This document shows positions 1 through 8,607 of a stretch of DNA of 57,174 nt, piece after piece (position 1 is the stretch's first letter; each line of letters opens with the position of its first letter). The DNA lies in assembly GCA_964435595.1 (NCBI GenBank), contig CAYSZV010000014.1, positions 1-57,174 of the forward strand, given 5' to 3'. A program made the position numbers and the translations under genes. The stretch comes from Izemoplasma sp964435595 (GTDB taxonomy: Bacteria; Bacillota_I; Bacilli_A; Izemoplasmatales; Izemoplasmataceae). The notes beneath the pieces were generated by a model. The model was given only the letters and a program-made list of their open reading frames with translations. It made no database searches and had not been told where the DNA came from.

Positions 1-296
1 ATTCTGGTTATTTTTCTGAAGTCTACTTTTAAAAGTTCGTTATTAATTTCATTTATGTAATCTTCATTGGTCTTTTGTGGCTGCCATGAGATGCTGTCAT
101 TTTCCTCAAGATATTTTAAAGATAGCAAATAATAATATCGAATCGCTAGTCTATAATTGCCTTGATTAATGGCGTCTTTAATCAATGAAGGAATGTCTTC
201 ATTTTTTATGATTTGTTCTTCAACCTCTTTTGTATCAAGATTAATTGATAATGATATTAAAATATTTGCCAGAATTAACTTAATTGCCTTTATAAA
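1..296 (-). pseudogene. DUF4129-like C-terminal fragment, 5'-truncated
   Basis: On the minus strand an open frame reads NYRLAIRYYYLLSLKYL followed by SWQPQKTNEDYINEI. This pattern (aromatic-rich helix, then W-x-P-x-KTN-x-x-Y) is typical of the DUF4129 domain found at the C-terminus of transglutaminase-associated membrane proteins. The frame stays open to the window edge, so the 3' end is missing. At its 5' side it meets a stop near 309, with no ATG, GTG or TTG in the first 40 codons and no ribosome-binding site. The membrane segments that normally precede this domain are absent. It is therefore a remnant, or one side of a rearrangement or assembly join. Family assignment rests on motif recognition only. 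Confidence 0.5.
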
Positions 297-305
297 CCTT
301 TCTAT

Positions 306-1028
306 TTGTTACTACCAGTTAGTATTACAATTATGAATATGAGCGATTTTGATTATGAACGATTTGGAATGAATTTTACCACAACTGAAATTCCTGATTG
401 GATTCCAGATGAAATTCCAACAAGCTGTTATGTCAATTTCAACGAGTTAGATTGTCAAACCGATATTATCTATGAATTTCCTTTAGAAAATAGAGGAAAT
501 GAATATACCATTTTATTTAACGTACCAAATGATCAAGAGGTAACCGAGGATAACACAATTGTGTTTTATCATAACTGGATTGATTTGAAGGTAAGAGGAA
601 ATGTGATAAGGCTTACATATTCTGGATTCAATGGGACAAATTTTGAGGATTTTCACGATATGACACCAGAAGCAGCAGCAACTGTTCTGTTTGAACAGTT
701 CTTCCAATCTGTGAAGCCTGTGATTGTTCTTCCATTAATGATTGTTGCTATTGGTGCATTGTTCATAATGAACTTGATATTAATCACTCTTTTAGCAGCA
801 ATTTCAATGCTGTTTAAAATCAATCAAAATAACTTTCCGAGTTATAAAAACATGATTAAATTGTTTATGTTAGCAAGTACGATTCCCGCTATTCTAAACG
901 TTTTACTAGGATTTTTAGGTCTGAGTGCATTCACTTCTCTTTCCTATAATTTTATTACTCCAGTGATTGCCTTGTTTATGTATCGAGCATCACAGCGAAA
1001 AAGAACAATAGTATTAGAACAATTGTAA
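306..1028 (+). CDS. DUF1189-like polytopic membrane protein, probably N-terminally truncated
   Basis: The 240-codon frame can only start at TTG, with no Shine-Dalgarno sequence. It begins inside a hydrophobic stretch (LLLPVSITI), continues with a polar extracytoplasmic domain of about 115 residues containing two cysteines, and ends with three or four membrane helices and a basic tail (YRASQRKR). One N-terminal half-helix, an extracellular domain and a C-terminal helix bundle resemble DUF1189 proteins, which normally have about 30-40 extra N-terminal residues including the first helix. The frame is closed upstream by a stop at 276, and the DNA before that codes on the other strand, so the start appears lost. 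A terminator follows. Function unknown. Confidence 0.5.
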   Translation: MLLPVSITIMNMSDFDYERFGMNFTTTEIPDWIPDEIPTSCYVNFNELDCQTDIIYEFPLENRGNEYTILFNVPNDQEVTEDNTIVFYHNWIDLKVRGNVIRLTYSGFNGTNFEDFHDMTPEAAATVLFEQFFQSVKPVIVLPLMIVAIGALFIMNLILITLLAAISMLFKINQNNFPSYKNMIKLFMLASTIPAILNVLLGFLGLSAFTSLSYNFITPVIALFMYRASQRKRTIVLEQL

Positions 1029-1078
1029 GAAAACTTTATGAAAAAGATTACACGATATGAAAGTGTTTTCTTTTTTTT
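1029..1078 (+). terminator. Possible intrinsic terminator
   Basis: GAAAAC (1029-1034) pairs with GTTTTC (1065-1070), followed by eight Ts. The loop is long (about 30 nt), so it is a weaker call than the other terminators here. Confidence 0.45.
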
Positions 1079-1097
1079 ATATAATCATTGTGAAAAT

Positions 1098-1130
1098 ATG
1101 AAACGCGTTACGCACTTTTTACAACGTTAC
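1098..1130. promoter_or_regulatory. Two CG-centred palindromes, LacI-family operator-like
   Basis: AACGCGTT (1102-1109) and ACAACGTTAC (1121-1130) are dyads with a central CG, as in MalR/CcpA-type operators. Their centres are about 20 bp apart, and a third CG-centred site (the cre at 1136-1151) follows another 19 bp on. The regular spacing suggests cooperative binding upstream of the glucan-uptake genes. The regulator is inferred, not seen. Confidence 0.4.
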
Positions 1131-1134
1131 TTTA

Positions 1135-1163
1135 TTGATAAAGCGTTTTCACTGTGGTATATT
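1135..1163 (+). promoter_or_regulatory. Promoter of the glucan-binding/malE transcript
   Basis: The -35 box TTGATA (1135-1140), a 17-nt spacer and the -10 box TATATT (1158-1163) with an upstream TG form a good sigma-A promoter, 55 nt before the start codon. The cre-like site overlaps the -35 box and spacer, the right place for catabolite repression. Confidence 0.65.
1136..1151. promoter_or_regulatory. cre-like catabolite-response site
   Basis: The reverse complement TGAAAACGCTTTATCA matches 12 of 14 positions of the cre consensus TGWAANCGNTNWCA. It lies across the -35 box and spacer of the promoter, which implies CcpA-type repression of glucan uptake when preferred sugars are present. Confidence 0.55.
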
Positions 1164-1218
1164 TAAGATAGCAAAAAAAGTTATCAAAAATTTAATTTTC
1201 AAAATAGGAGGAAAGACA

Positions 1219-2772
1219 ATGAAAAGAATTTTGAGTTTATTATTAACTCTGACATTAGTTGTTACATTCTTTGCCTTAGGGCAAGCTAAAGTAGCTGCAG
1301 ACGTTCCTGCAACAGAATGTACAACTGATAAAGTAGTCGTAATCCACTATAAGCGTTGGGATGACGATTATACAGATATGGACTTCTGGGCTTGGGGTAA
1401 TGGTACTGATGGTGCCGGAAACAACTTAGGCGGAAATCCTCAAATCGTTGGTAACGACGATTTTGGTGCAGTTGCATATTTATGCGTTGGAGATGATGCA
1501 GATGGACAAGCTGGGTTAATTCCTAGATTGAACGACTGGTCATATAAAGATGGTATCGACACTAATGGTGATGGTACTGATGACAAATTTATCCCTTTAC
1601 GTGAAGATGTAACTGATAATACAAGTGCATTTTCTGGATTTGACGCAGTAACTGGAGAAAAACATGTATATGTACTACAAGGTAGTGCAACTGTATACGA
1701 AGTAGATCCTACGTTACCTTATTTCCAAAAAGATGGATTTGGAACATTAGTTGTTGTTTATTACGAAGCAACTGAAAGTTATGAAGGATGGAACATGTGG
1801 AACTGGGGATTAGGTACTGATGGTACTGCAGCAAATGATACTGATGGTGCTGTTCCGTTCCAATATGATTTAGGTGTAGATCAAACTGATGAAGCTGGGA
1901 AATACAAAGTTGGTGTATTTAATGTAGCTGCTGATGCAGATGATACAATGGGATTCATTGTTAGAACTGATTCTTGGGAAAAACAATGGGCAGATGATTT
2001 ATTCATCGATGTATCTGCAATCAAAGGTTCAGGAACACAATTTACATTCTATATTGGTGGATCTGATCAATTCTATACAACTTATCAAGATTTTGATGAC
2101 GTAATTAACTTCTTTGAAATTGACAGTGCAACAGCTTTAGATCCAAACTCTATCGAAGTTGTATTTAATAAAGATGTTATTACAGCAGAAGACGATGTTG
2201 TTACATTTGATGATGCAAGCTTTACTTTAACAGATAAAGATGACAACGCTGTTGTTGTTTCTAGTGTAAGTTTCAACTCAACTTCAGATGTAAATGATAC
2301 GTTTACTTTGATTACTGAAACTGCATTAATGGGAAGTGCTTCTCCATATACTGTGACGTATACAAATGCAGATATGGTAGAATTTACAAAAGAATTTGAA
2401 GTTGATAGTGATGCTCCTACAATTACAATTTTAGGACCTACTGCAACTACATTAGAACTTGGAGATACTTACTCATTACCTAACTACTTCGCTACTGATA
2501 CAGTAGGAGAAGAAAGTGTTGATATCTATAACGTACGTGTTAAAGATGGTCATGGTACTGTAGATACTAGAAACGCTGGTATTTACGAAGTCGTAATTGA
2601 AGCTAGTGACAGATTTGGAAATGTTGCTGAATCTACAATTACTGTAACTGTTACTGATCCATGTGATGAAACTGCTCACTTGAATGCAAATAGCAATGTT
2701 GGATTAATCTCATTGTTAGTAGGATTACCTATCGCGTTTGGTGCAATCATTACACTGGGTAGAAAATACTAA
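1219..2772 (+). CDS. Surface-anchored alpha-glucan-binding protein (PUD/CBM41-like domains, no catalytic domain)
   Basis: The 517-residue product starts at the ATG after AGGAGG (1207-1212); an earlier in-frame start lacks a binding site. A signal peptide of about 27 residues is followed by two domains of about 120 residues whose starts (VVVIHYKRW, VVVYYEAT) and W-rich strands resemble the pullulanase-associated PUD/CBM41 fold, also seen at the N-terminus of the pullulanase in this window. Then come a Big-type strand domain (about 300-400) and a DUF5011-like Ig domain (about 400-480). The last 25 residues are a membrane helix ending in GRKY. No glycosidase motifs are visible. It probably holds starch or pullulan at the cell surface for the maltodextrin importer encoded 13 nt downstream. 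Binding specificity is inferred. Confidence 0.7.
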   Translation: MKRILSLLLTLTLVVTFFALGQAKVAADVPATECTTDKVVVIHYKRWDDDYTDMDFWAWGNGTDGAGNNLGGNPQIVGNDDFGAVAYLCVGDDADGQAGLIPRLNDWSYKDGIDTNGDGTDDKFIPLREDVTDNTSAFSGFDAVTGEKHVYVLQGSATVYEVDPTLPYFQKDGFGTLVVVYYEATESYEGWNMWNWGLGTDGTAANDTDGAVPFQYDLGVDQTDEAGKYKVGVFNVAADADDTMGFIVRTDSWEKQWADDLFIDVSAIKGSGTQFTFYIGGSDQFYTTYQDFDDVINFFEIDSATALDPNSIEVVFNKDVITAEDDVVTFDDASFTLTDKDDNAVVVSSVSFNSTSDVNDTFTLITETALMGSASPYTVTYTNADMVEFTKEFEVDSDAPTITILGPTATTLELGDTYSLPNYFATDTVGEESVDIYNVRVKDGHGTVDTRNAGIYEVVIEASDRFGNVAESTITVTVTDPCDETAHLNANSNVGLISLLVGLPIAFGAIITLGRKY

Positions 2773-2785
2773 GGAGGCCTATAAG

Positions 2786-4216
2786 ATGAAAAAATTATTA
2801 TTATTAGTATCTATCTTAGCTTTAGGACTTACTTTATCTGCATGTGGTGGCGGAACTGACGAACCAGATCCAGATCCAGTTTGTACTAATAGAGCTTCTG
2901 AAGGTACATTATACGAATTTGATAAAAATCAAACTGAAATTACTGAAATTAAAGTTTGGCTAGACGATGAAGCGTATGCTACTGCATTAATCGCTGCATT
3001 TGAAGCTGAATACGAAGATATTAAAGTAGAATGGGATAATGTTGGTGCTGTTGATACTCGCCAAAGACTTGAAACTTATTCAGGATCTGAGTTCGCTGCT
3101 GACGTTGTAGTATTCCCACATGACCACATTGGTGCTGCTTTAAACTCTAACTTGTTATATCCATTCCCTGAATCACAACGTACTGATTTAGAAACTAGAA
3201 TGGTATCAAGTGCAATCTCTACTGCAACTTCTTGCTACGACAGCGCAAACAATACAGCTGTTGAATGCGATGGAACATTCGATTCAGAATTATTCGGAGC
3301 TCCATTAAGTGGTGAATCTGTTGCATTATTCTATAACAAAACATTGTTAGAAACTATCGATGATACTAAAACTTACCCAGAAGCAACTTGGGAAGAAATT
3401 ATCGCTAGCGCATTAGCTTATAATATGGTTGATGATCCTGCAACTACTGAAGTAAACGAAGCTCGTTCATACTTTAGATTAGATGTTGGTAATGCATATG
3501 ATATGCATTTTACTGCAACTGCATTTGGATTTGATTTATTCGGTGCTGATCACTTAGACAAAACTTCTGCTAACTTGGGAAGTCAAGAAATGATTGATGC
3601 ATTAACATGGCTAAACGGAACATTGCGTCCTGCATTAAACAATTACAACTCATCTACATTAGATGGTGAAAGTAACCGTGTACAATTTGAAAATGGTGAC
3701 TTACCATATATTATCGATGGTCCTTGGTCTATCCAAAGATATACTGAAGCATCAACAGATAACAATGGTACTCCTGATGATGAAACTGATGATACTACAA
3801 TCTTTGAATGGGGAGTTGCAAAAATCCCTACAATCGGTGGAGTTCAACCAGTAACATTCTCTGGTGTTCAAATTGCTGCTGTTTACAAAGGAACTTCTGA
3901 ACCTACTGCTGCATTCAAATTTGTTGAATTCATGACTAGTGAAGAAGGATTAGCTATTATGTATGCTGAAACTGGTAAATTACCTGCGTTGAAAGACGTT
4001 TCAGTTGTTGAAGGTGTTGCGGCTGATGAATATCTAAGCGGAATTTCTGCACAATTAGCGTATTCACATCCAATGCCAATTATTCCTGAAATGGGATACT
4101 TCTGGAGTAATGCTGGTAGCATGTACTCAAGCGCTTGGAATGGAACTGCGACTCCTGAAGTTGCAGCTCAAACTGCACAAGATGGATTTGATGCACAAGC
4201 TGGTATAGCTGACTAA
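2786..4216 (+). CDS. malE: Maltodextrin ABC transporter substrate-binding lipoprotein (MalE-like)
   Basis: The 476-residue protein has a lipoprotein signal peptide (MKKLLLLVSILALGLTLSAC, acylated Cys20), an acidic linker, and a family-1 solute-binding protein fold. Recognisable features are the EIKVWLDDE first strand, PLSGESVALFYNKTLL, DGPWSIQRY, a FSGVQIAAV strand and EFMTSEEGLAIMY. The start ATG follows AAGGAGG (2771-2777) by 8 nt. It lies directly after the surface glucan-binding protein and before two permease genes, so its ligand is probably maltodextrin; ligand choice rests on context. A strong hairpin after the gene should limit read-through, giving more binding protein than permease. 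Confidence 0.85.
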   Translation: MKKLLLLVSILALGLTLSACGGGTDEPDPDPVCTNRASEGTLYEFDKNQTEITEIKVWLDDEAYATALIAAFEAEYEDIKVEWDNVGAVDTRQRLETYSGSEFAADVVVFPHDHIGAALNSNLLYPFPESQRTDLETRMVSSAISTATSCYDSANNTAVECDGTFDSELFGAPLSGESVALFYNKTLLETIDDTKTYPEATWEEIIASALAYNMVDDPATTEVNEARSYFRLDVGNAYDMHFTATAFGFDLFGADHLDKTSANLGSQEMIDALTWLNGTLRPALNNYNSSTLDGESNRVQFENGDLPYIIDGPWSIQRYTEASTDNNGTPDDETDDTTIFEWGVAKIPTIGGVQPVTFSGVQIAAVYKGTSEPTAAFKFVEFMTSEEGLAIMYAETGKLPALKDVSVVEGVAADEYLSGISAQLAYSHPMPIIPEMGYFWSNAGSMYSSAWNGTATPEVAAQTAQDGFDAQAGIAD

Positions 4217-4229
4217 TTATTATATAGTT

Positions 4230-4258
4230 AAAAGGCCATGCTAACCCATGGCCTTTTC
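4230..4258 (+). terminator. Intrinsic terminator between malE and malF
   Basis: An 11-bp stem (AAAAGGCCATG with CATGGCCTTTT) with a 6-nt loop is followed by TCTATATTTT. It sits inside the transport operon and probably attenuates permease expression. Confidence 0.8.
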
Positions 4259-4290
4259 TATATTTTAGTAATTACATTGAGGTGATGAAT

Positions 4291-7149
4291 ATGGAGACAA
4301 AAAAGATTATTGCATTGATTAAAGCCTTTCTATCATCGATAGTTTGGGGACTTGGACAAGTATTAAATCGACAGTTTTTAAAAGCTGCGATGTTTTTTGG
4401 TGTTCTTGCATTGATTGTGTTTGTAGAGGTACAAACAGGAAATTATGGAACAGAACTCGATCTATACGACGAGAAAATAGCTGGAAGTGAGATGAGTCAA
4501 GAAATCTCAAACGGGCTAATTCAAGATTATTATTATAACCTATATCATGTAAATAAAGATTTTGGTGCGCAATATACTGATTATACATTTTTGGAGTATG
4601 TGGCAGACCAAAATAGTTTAACAATAGATTCGAATCCATGGTATGTAACATATAATGATCGTGGTAGTGCGAATATTGAAGACCTGTTTACAGAATCGGT
4701 TGTCATGATTATGGTTGAAAACAACGATGATGTAAGTTGGAATGCACAACTTTCACACGGACAAATTTTTATTGAAAATGAAAAAGAGTATCAAGTGACA
4801 TTTGATGTTTCTTCTGATGTAGAAGGGGACATGGAAGTGAAACTTGTTATTAATGAGGATACAGTGTTGTCTGAAACAATTGCAGTAAATTCTACAATGA
4901 CGACACATACAGTAACGTTTACTCCAGATGGATATAAACATAATGCAGTATTATCATTTGATTTTGATGGAACTGTTGATGATACATGGAGATATGCACC
5001 TGAAGCAACATTAACATTTGATAATATATCATTTACAAATGATGGAATAGATCAGATAAAAAATGGTGATTTTAGTATTAATCAACCTGTTTTTAGAAAT
5101 ATTTCTGGAAGTGTTATACCAGAGAGCGCATTCGGTACGATTAGGTTAAGTGCGACACAATTGTATGATTTTATATCTCAACAATTAATTATCGTAGAAG
5201 AAGACGCTGCATTAGGTGGTGTTGGAGATATTCAAACCATTGCTGAAGAGTATGCAGTTACAAGAATTGAAGAAAAAACTATTTTTGCATTACTTGAAAA
5301 TGCCTTACGTGATGCAAGAGCAAAAGCAAATTATGATGAATTACTAGATACGACGATTGAACTAGTTGCGACTGCAGAATTAGAAGCACTAGGAAATAAT
5401 GTAACAGATCCAAATTGGGAAACAACATTAGAAAATTATATTGCTTTGAATGAAGGAGTATTGATTGTTTCTGCTGATGAAGTGATTGCCCAAAATGAAT
5501 ATGATGACTCGTTTACACAAGAGAGATATGATACAGAATATAGTAAACAGTACAAAACTGATTTTACTAGAATTAGAAATAGTTTTTACACTGAATTGTA
5601 TGGTGAGTTTGCAATGGAAAATGAAGGGATTTCTGCCTTTATTGGATATGTACAAGAAAAATTCTCATCAAATAATTTAGGAATGGATCAAGATGATGCA
5701 AATAAAATGTTAGCTCGTTTGTATTTTTCTGTAAACCCAGAAGAATATGAAACATTATATGAAAGAATTGATAATCACTATTATGAACGTTCTGGATTCT
5801 TTATCAAAGGTATTTGGGGACTTATCACAATGGGTGATGTACCACAAACATCAATATATAATCACAAAACACTATCATTTTTCTTGCCTTCAACATCTAG
5901 TGATTCATTAGATTATCAAGAAATCGTAATTGAAGGACATCATTCAACGAGATTATTATTGAATGGTATCATTGCCGCAATTGCAATATTCTTCCTATCA
6001 ATTGTATGGGTTTGGAATATTCGTGATGCGTACAATACTTCTATGAAAAATTCAAATGCAAAAGAAAATAACAAAAATCGAATTAGTGAGCGTCAATATT
6101 TCAAAGAATTGTATGATAAATTCTTTGAATACATTGTATTGTCTCCGGCAGTTATTGTCATTTCCTTTATTTCTGTTATGCCAATTATTTTTGGTATCTT
6201 AGTTGCTTTTACAAATTATAATATTGAACATATTCCTCCAGGACAAATGATTGAATGGGTTGGATTTTCGAACTTTTTAGAAGTATTCAACTTTGGTAGT
6301 GGATCTGCAATTGACTTTGGTGGACAGTTCTGGAAAGTATTCGCTTGGACGTTAATTTGGGCTGTAGGAGCAACGTTTACTTGTTTCTTCGGTGGATTTA
6401 TTCAAGCAGTTATCATTTCAAACGACCGTGTTGTATTTAGAAAAGCATGGCGTAGTGTTTTAATCTTACCTTGGGCAGTACCGGCTTTGATTTCTCAAAT
6501 GATTTTCCGTGTAATGTTCCAAGATACAGGATTTGTAAATCAAACTCTTTCAAGAGTAGGAATTACCGAATTATTCCATAATTTAGGATTCTTAGGAAAA
6601 ACATATGATGAAGCGATCAATTCTAACGCATTTGAACGATTCTTCCATATGGGTACCGATACATTCCAGTGGCTAAGTAATGATGCCAATCCATGGTTTG
6701 TTCGTATTTTCTTAATTGTATTGAATATATGGCTTGGATTCCCATTCTTTATGGCATTAATGTCTGGTGTAATGACATCTATTGATAAATCGTTATATGA
6801 AGCAGCTTCAATTGATGGTGCGACTGGATATCAAAAATTTAGATTTATTACAATGCCACTTGTATTACTTGCAACGTCACCATTACTGGTTATGACATTT
6901 AGTGGAAACTTTAATAACTTTGGTGTTATCTACTTCATTACTGGTGGTGGACCTGGTGAAGCAAACTTTTCAACTGCATATGCCGGCCAGACCGATATTT
7001 TGATATCCTGGATTTATAAACTTACAACGGATGCGAATATTAGATGGTATAATATGGCAAGTGTATTCAGCCTTTTAATCTTCTTGATTATTGGATCAGT
7101 GAGCGCATGGAACTTCACGCGAACGAGAGCGTTTAAGGAGGATGATTAA
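4291..7149 (+). CDS. malF: Maltodextrin ABC permease, MalF-like, with about 500-residue extracytoplasmic insert carrying a CBM4/9-like domain
   Basis: The product is 952 residues if the ATG at 4291 is used (GAGGTG lies 7 nt upstream; the GTG at 4282 and ATG at 4285 sit on that site). A first helix (about 28-47) is followed by some 500 extracytoplasmic residues, a second helix (about 556-576), a basic cytoplasmic linker, and a binding-protein-dependent permease core (about 610-950) with the EAA loop (EAASIDGATGYQKF, about 837-850) that docks on the ATPase. Residues about 142-259 (VSWNAQLSHG, KEYQVTFDV, ATLTFDNISF) look like a carbohydrate-binding module of the CBM4/9 type; the rest of the insert is mostly helical. 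Classical MalF is about 515 residues. It pairs with the MalG gene 2 nt downstream. Confidence 0.85.
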   Translation: METKKIIALIKAFLSSIVWGLGQVLNRQFLKAAMFFGVLALIVFVEVQTGNYGTELDLYDEKIAGSEMSQEISNGLIQDYYYNLYHVNKDFGAQYTDYTFLEYVADQNSLTIDSNPWYVTYNDRGSANIEDLFTESVVMIMVENNDDVSWNAQLSHGQIFIENEKEYQVTFDVSSDVEGDMEVKLVINEDTVLSETIAVNSTMTTHTVTFTPDGYKHNAVLSFDFDGTVDDTWRYAPEATLTFDNISFTNDGIDQIKNGDFSINQPVFRNISGSVIPESAFGTIRLSATQLYDFISQQLIIVEEDAALGGVGDIQTIAEEYAVTRIEEKTIFALLENALRDARAKANYDELLDTTIELVATAELEALGNNVTDPNWETTLENYIALNEGVLIVSADEVIAQNEYDDSFTQERYDTEYSKQYKTDFTRIRNSFYTELYGEFAMENEGISAFIGYVQEKFSSNNLGMDQDDANKMLARLYFSVNPEEYETLYERIDNHYYERSGFFIKGIWGLITMGDVPQTSIYNHKTLSFFLPSTSSDSLDYQEIVIEGHHSTRLLLNGIIAAIAIFFLSIVWVWNIRDAYNTSMKNSNAKENNKNRISERQYFKELYDKFFEYIVLSPAVIVISFISVMPIIFGILVAFTNYNIEHIPPGQMIEWVGFSNFLEVFNFGSGSAIDFGGQFWKVFAWTLIWAVGATFTCFFGGFIQAVIISNDRVVFRKAWRSVLILPWAVPALISQMIFRVMFQDTGFVNQTLSRVGITELFHNLGFLGKTYDEAINSNAFERFFHMGTDTFQWLSNDANPWFVRIFLIVLNIWLGFPFFMALMSGVMTSIDKSLYEAASIDGATGYQKFRFITMPLVLLATSPLLVMTFSGNFNNFGVIYFITGGGPGEANFSTAYAGQTDILISWIYKLTTDANIRWYNMASVFSLLIFLIIGSVSAWNFTRTRAFKEDD

Positions 7150-7151
7150 TC

Positions 7152-8477
7152 ATGAATATGAAATGTAATAAATGTGGACAAGAAATTCCTGAAACGAATG
7201 ATTATTGTCCGAACTGTGGAGAAGTAAAAATTTTAGAAAGTAACGTATTAATATATGGAATATTGAGTGCATTACTTCCAATTGTTGGGTTTATTTTGTA
7301 TAAAATGTGGAAGGAAAAATTGCCAAAAACAATCTCATCTATTGTCCATGGATTATGGGCATCTATTCCAATTTATATCATTATGTTAGGTCTAATAGTA
7401 TTTGGTAGTTTTAATGTTACATTATTTAGAGCATTTGTTATTGTTGTTGTACTTGTATTATTATTTACACATCAAAGTTTATGTGTAGCGATTGCCAAGA
7501 AAAAAGGACAAAACGAAGTTGTAGCTGGATTCGTTGGATTGATTCCAGTTTATGGGATGTATCACTATATCACTGTAAAACCTTCTAGAGAATTAAGTCC
7601 GTCAGCAATGCCTGCAATCTTAAATCCGAAAAACATATTGGGAATTATGGTAATTTATCTAGAATTAACAATGTTAGCAGCGATTGTATTGGTACCAATT
7701 ATTTATGCAATTGGTACAAGTTTAAGTCCGAATGCGGGTATCTTAAATACAATATGGCCAAAAGAACCGAGTTTGGTAAATTATAAATTCTTGTTTGAAG
7801 GAAGTAGAATCATTGGTGGAATCGAAGAAACTACATACTTCACACAATGGTATGCCAACACATTGGTAGTAGCGATCTTAACGATGGTTGGAGCTGTATT
7901 GTTTGTAACAGGTACAGCATATGTATTTGCTCGTTATAAATTCAAAGGTAAAAAAGCGGGATTACTTACAATATTAGTTCTTCAAATGTTCCCATCTTTC
8001 TTATCATTGATTGCAATATTCACATTGTTCCAAAGTTTTGGATTAACAAATAATCCATATGCTTTAGTAATCATCTATGTATCTGGTAGTATTCCATTTA
8101 ATGTTTGGCTGATCAAAGGATACTTGGCCAACGTACCAAAAGAATTGGATGAGTCAGCGAAGATTGATGGTGCCAATAAATTGCAAATATTCTTTAAGAT
8201 TATCTTGCCTTTATCAGTGCCAATTATCAGTTTCGTTGCAGTTACGTCATTTATGAGTCCTTGGATGGATTATATCCTACCTAGTTTCTTGATTATCGAT
8301 GAAGAAAAATGGACATTGGCAGTTGGTATCTTCGCATTTATTAGCGAACCATCATCAACGAACTATCCAGCATTTGCAGCTGCGGCATTGATTGTAGCAG
8401 TACCAATTACTGTATTGTATGTTGTATTCCAACGTTATTTAATCGAGGGAATTACAGCAGGAGCAAACAAAGGATAA
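7152..8477 (+). CDS. malG: Maltodextrin ABC permease, MalG-like, with N-terminal zinc-ribbon and membrane extension
   Basis: The 441-residue protein begins with a zinc ribbon (Cys5, Cys8, Cys19, Cys22: KCNKCGQEIP and DYCPNCG). An added membrane region with three or four helices (about 33-140) follows. The C-terminal 280 residues are a typical MalG permease with an EAA loop (ELDESAKIDGANKLQIFFK, about 331-349). Classical MalG is about 290 residues, so the first 150 are an addition. AAGGAGG lies 10 nt before the start and malF ends just upstream, so the two are co-translated. No maltodextrin ATPase gene is nearby; a shared MsmX-type ATPase encoded elsewhere would be needed. Confidence 0.87.
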   Translation: MNMKCNKCGQEIPETNDYCPNCGEVKILESNVLIYGILSALLPIVGFILYKMWKEKLPKTISSIVHGLWASIPIYIIMLGLIVFGSFNVTLFRAFVIVVVLVLLFTHQSLCVAIAKKKGQNEVVAGFVGLIPVYGMYHYITVKPSRELSPSAMPAILNPKNILGIMVIYLELTMLAAIVLVPIIYAIGTSLSPNAGILNTIWPKEPSLVNYKFLFEGSRIIGGIEETTYFTQWYANTLVVAILTMVGAVLFVTGTAYVFARYKFKGKKAGLLTILVLQMFPSFLSLIAIFTLFQSFGLTNNPYALVIIYVSGSIPFNVWLIKGYLANVPKELDESAKIDGANKLQIFFKIILPLSVPIISFVAVTSFMSPWMDYILPSFLIIDEEKWTLAVGIFAFISEPSSTNYPAFAAAALIVAVPITVLYVVFQRYLIEGITAGANKG

Positions 8478-8482
8478 TAGTG

Positions 8483-8511
8483 AAAAGCACCGAAATTCGG
8501 TGCTTTTTTTG
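8483..8511 (+). terminator. Intrinsic terminator after malG
   Basis: AAAAGCACCGAA pairs with TTCGGTGCTTTT, followed by a seven-T run. This ends the transport operon. Confidence 0.9.
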
Positions 8512-8526
8512 TTAGATGCATATTTG

Positions 8527-8555
8527 TTTACAAACGAACTAATTGGTATTATAAT
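8527..8555 (+). promoter_or_regulatory. Promoter of the dps-perR-prx operon
   Basis: The -35 box TTTACA (8527-8532), a 17-nt spacer and a perfect -10 box TATAAT (8550-8555). Confidence 0.75.
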
Positions 8556-8558
8556 AAA

Positions 8559-8575
8559 ATTGTAATCAATACAAT
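8559..8575. promoter_or_regulatory. Fur/PerR-type operator candidate
   Basis: ATTGTAAT-C-AATACAAT is an 8-1-8 dyad with 7 of 8 positions symmetric. It starts 4 nt after the -10 box, covering the expected transcription start. Its geometry and inner TAAT-n-A-TA core resemble PerR boxes (TTATAAT-n-ATTATAA). The Fur-family gene in the same operon is the obvious candidate regulator. Confidence 0.5.
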
Positions 8576-8607
8576 AATGAAATAAAAACAATGGAGGAGA
8601 TATAAAA

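Noticed and set aside
1038..1166. 42-codon frame starting MKKITRYESVFFF between the first gene and the glucan-binding gene
   Set aside because: No ribosome-binding site. It runs through a terminator-like hairpin, operator-like sites and a promoter, so the DNA is better explained as regulatory.
4319..4651. 110-codon minus-strand frame inside malF
   Set aside because: Overlaps the signal and insert region of a clear gene; no initiation site or domain.
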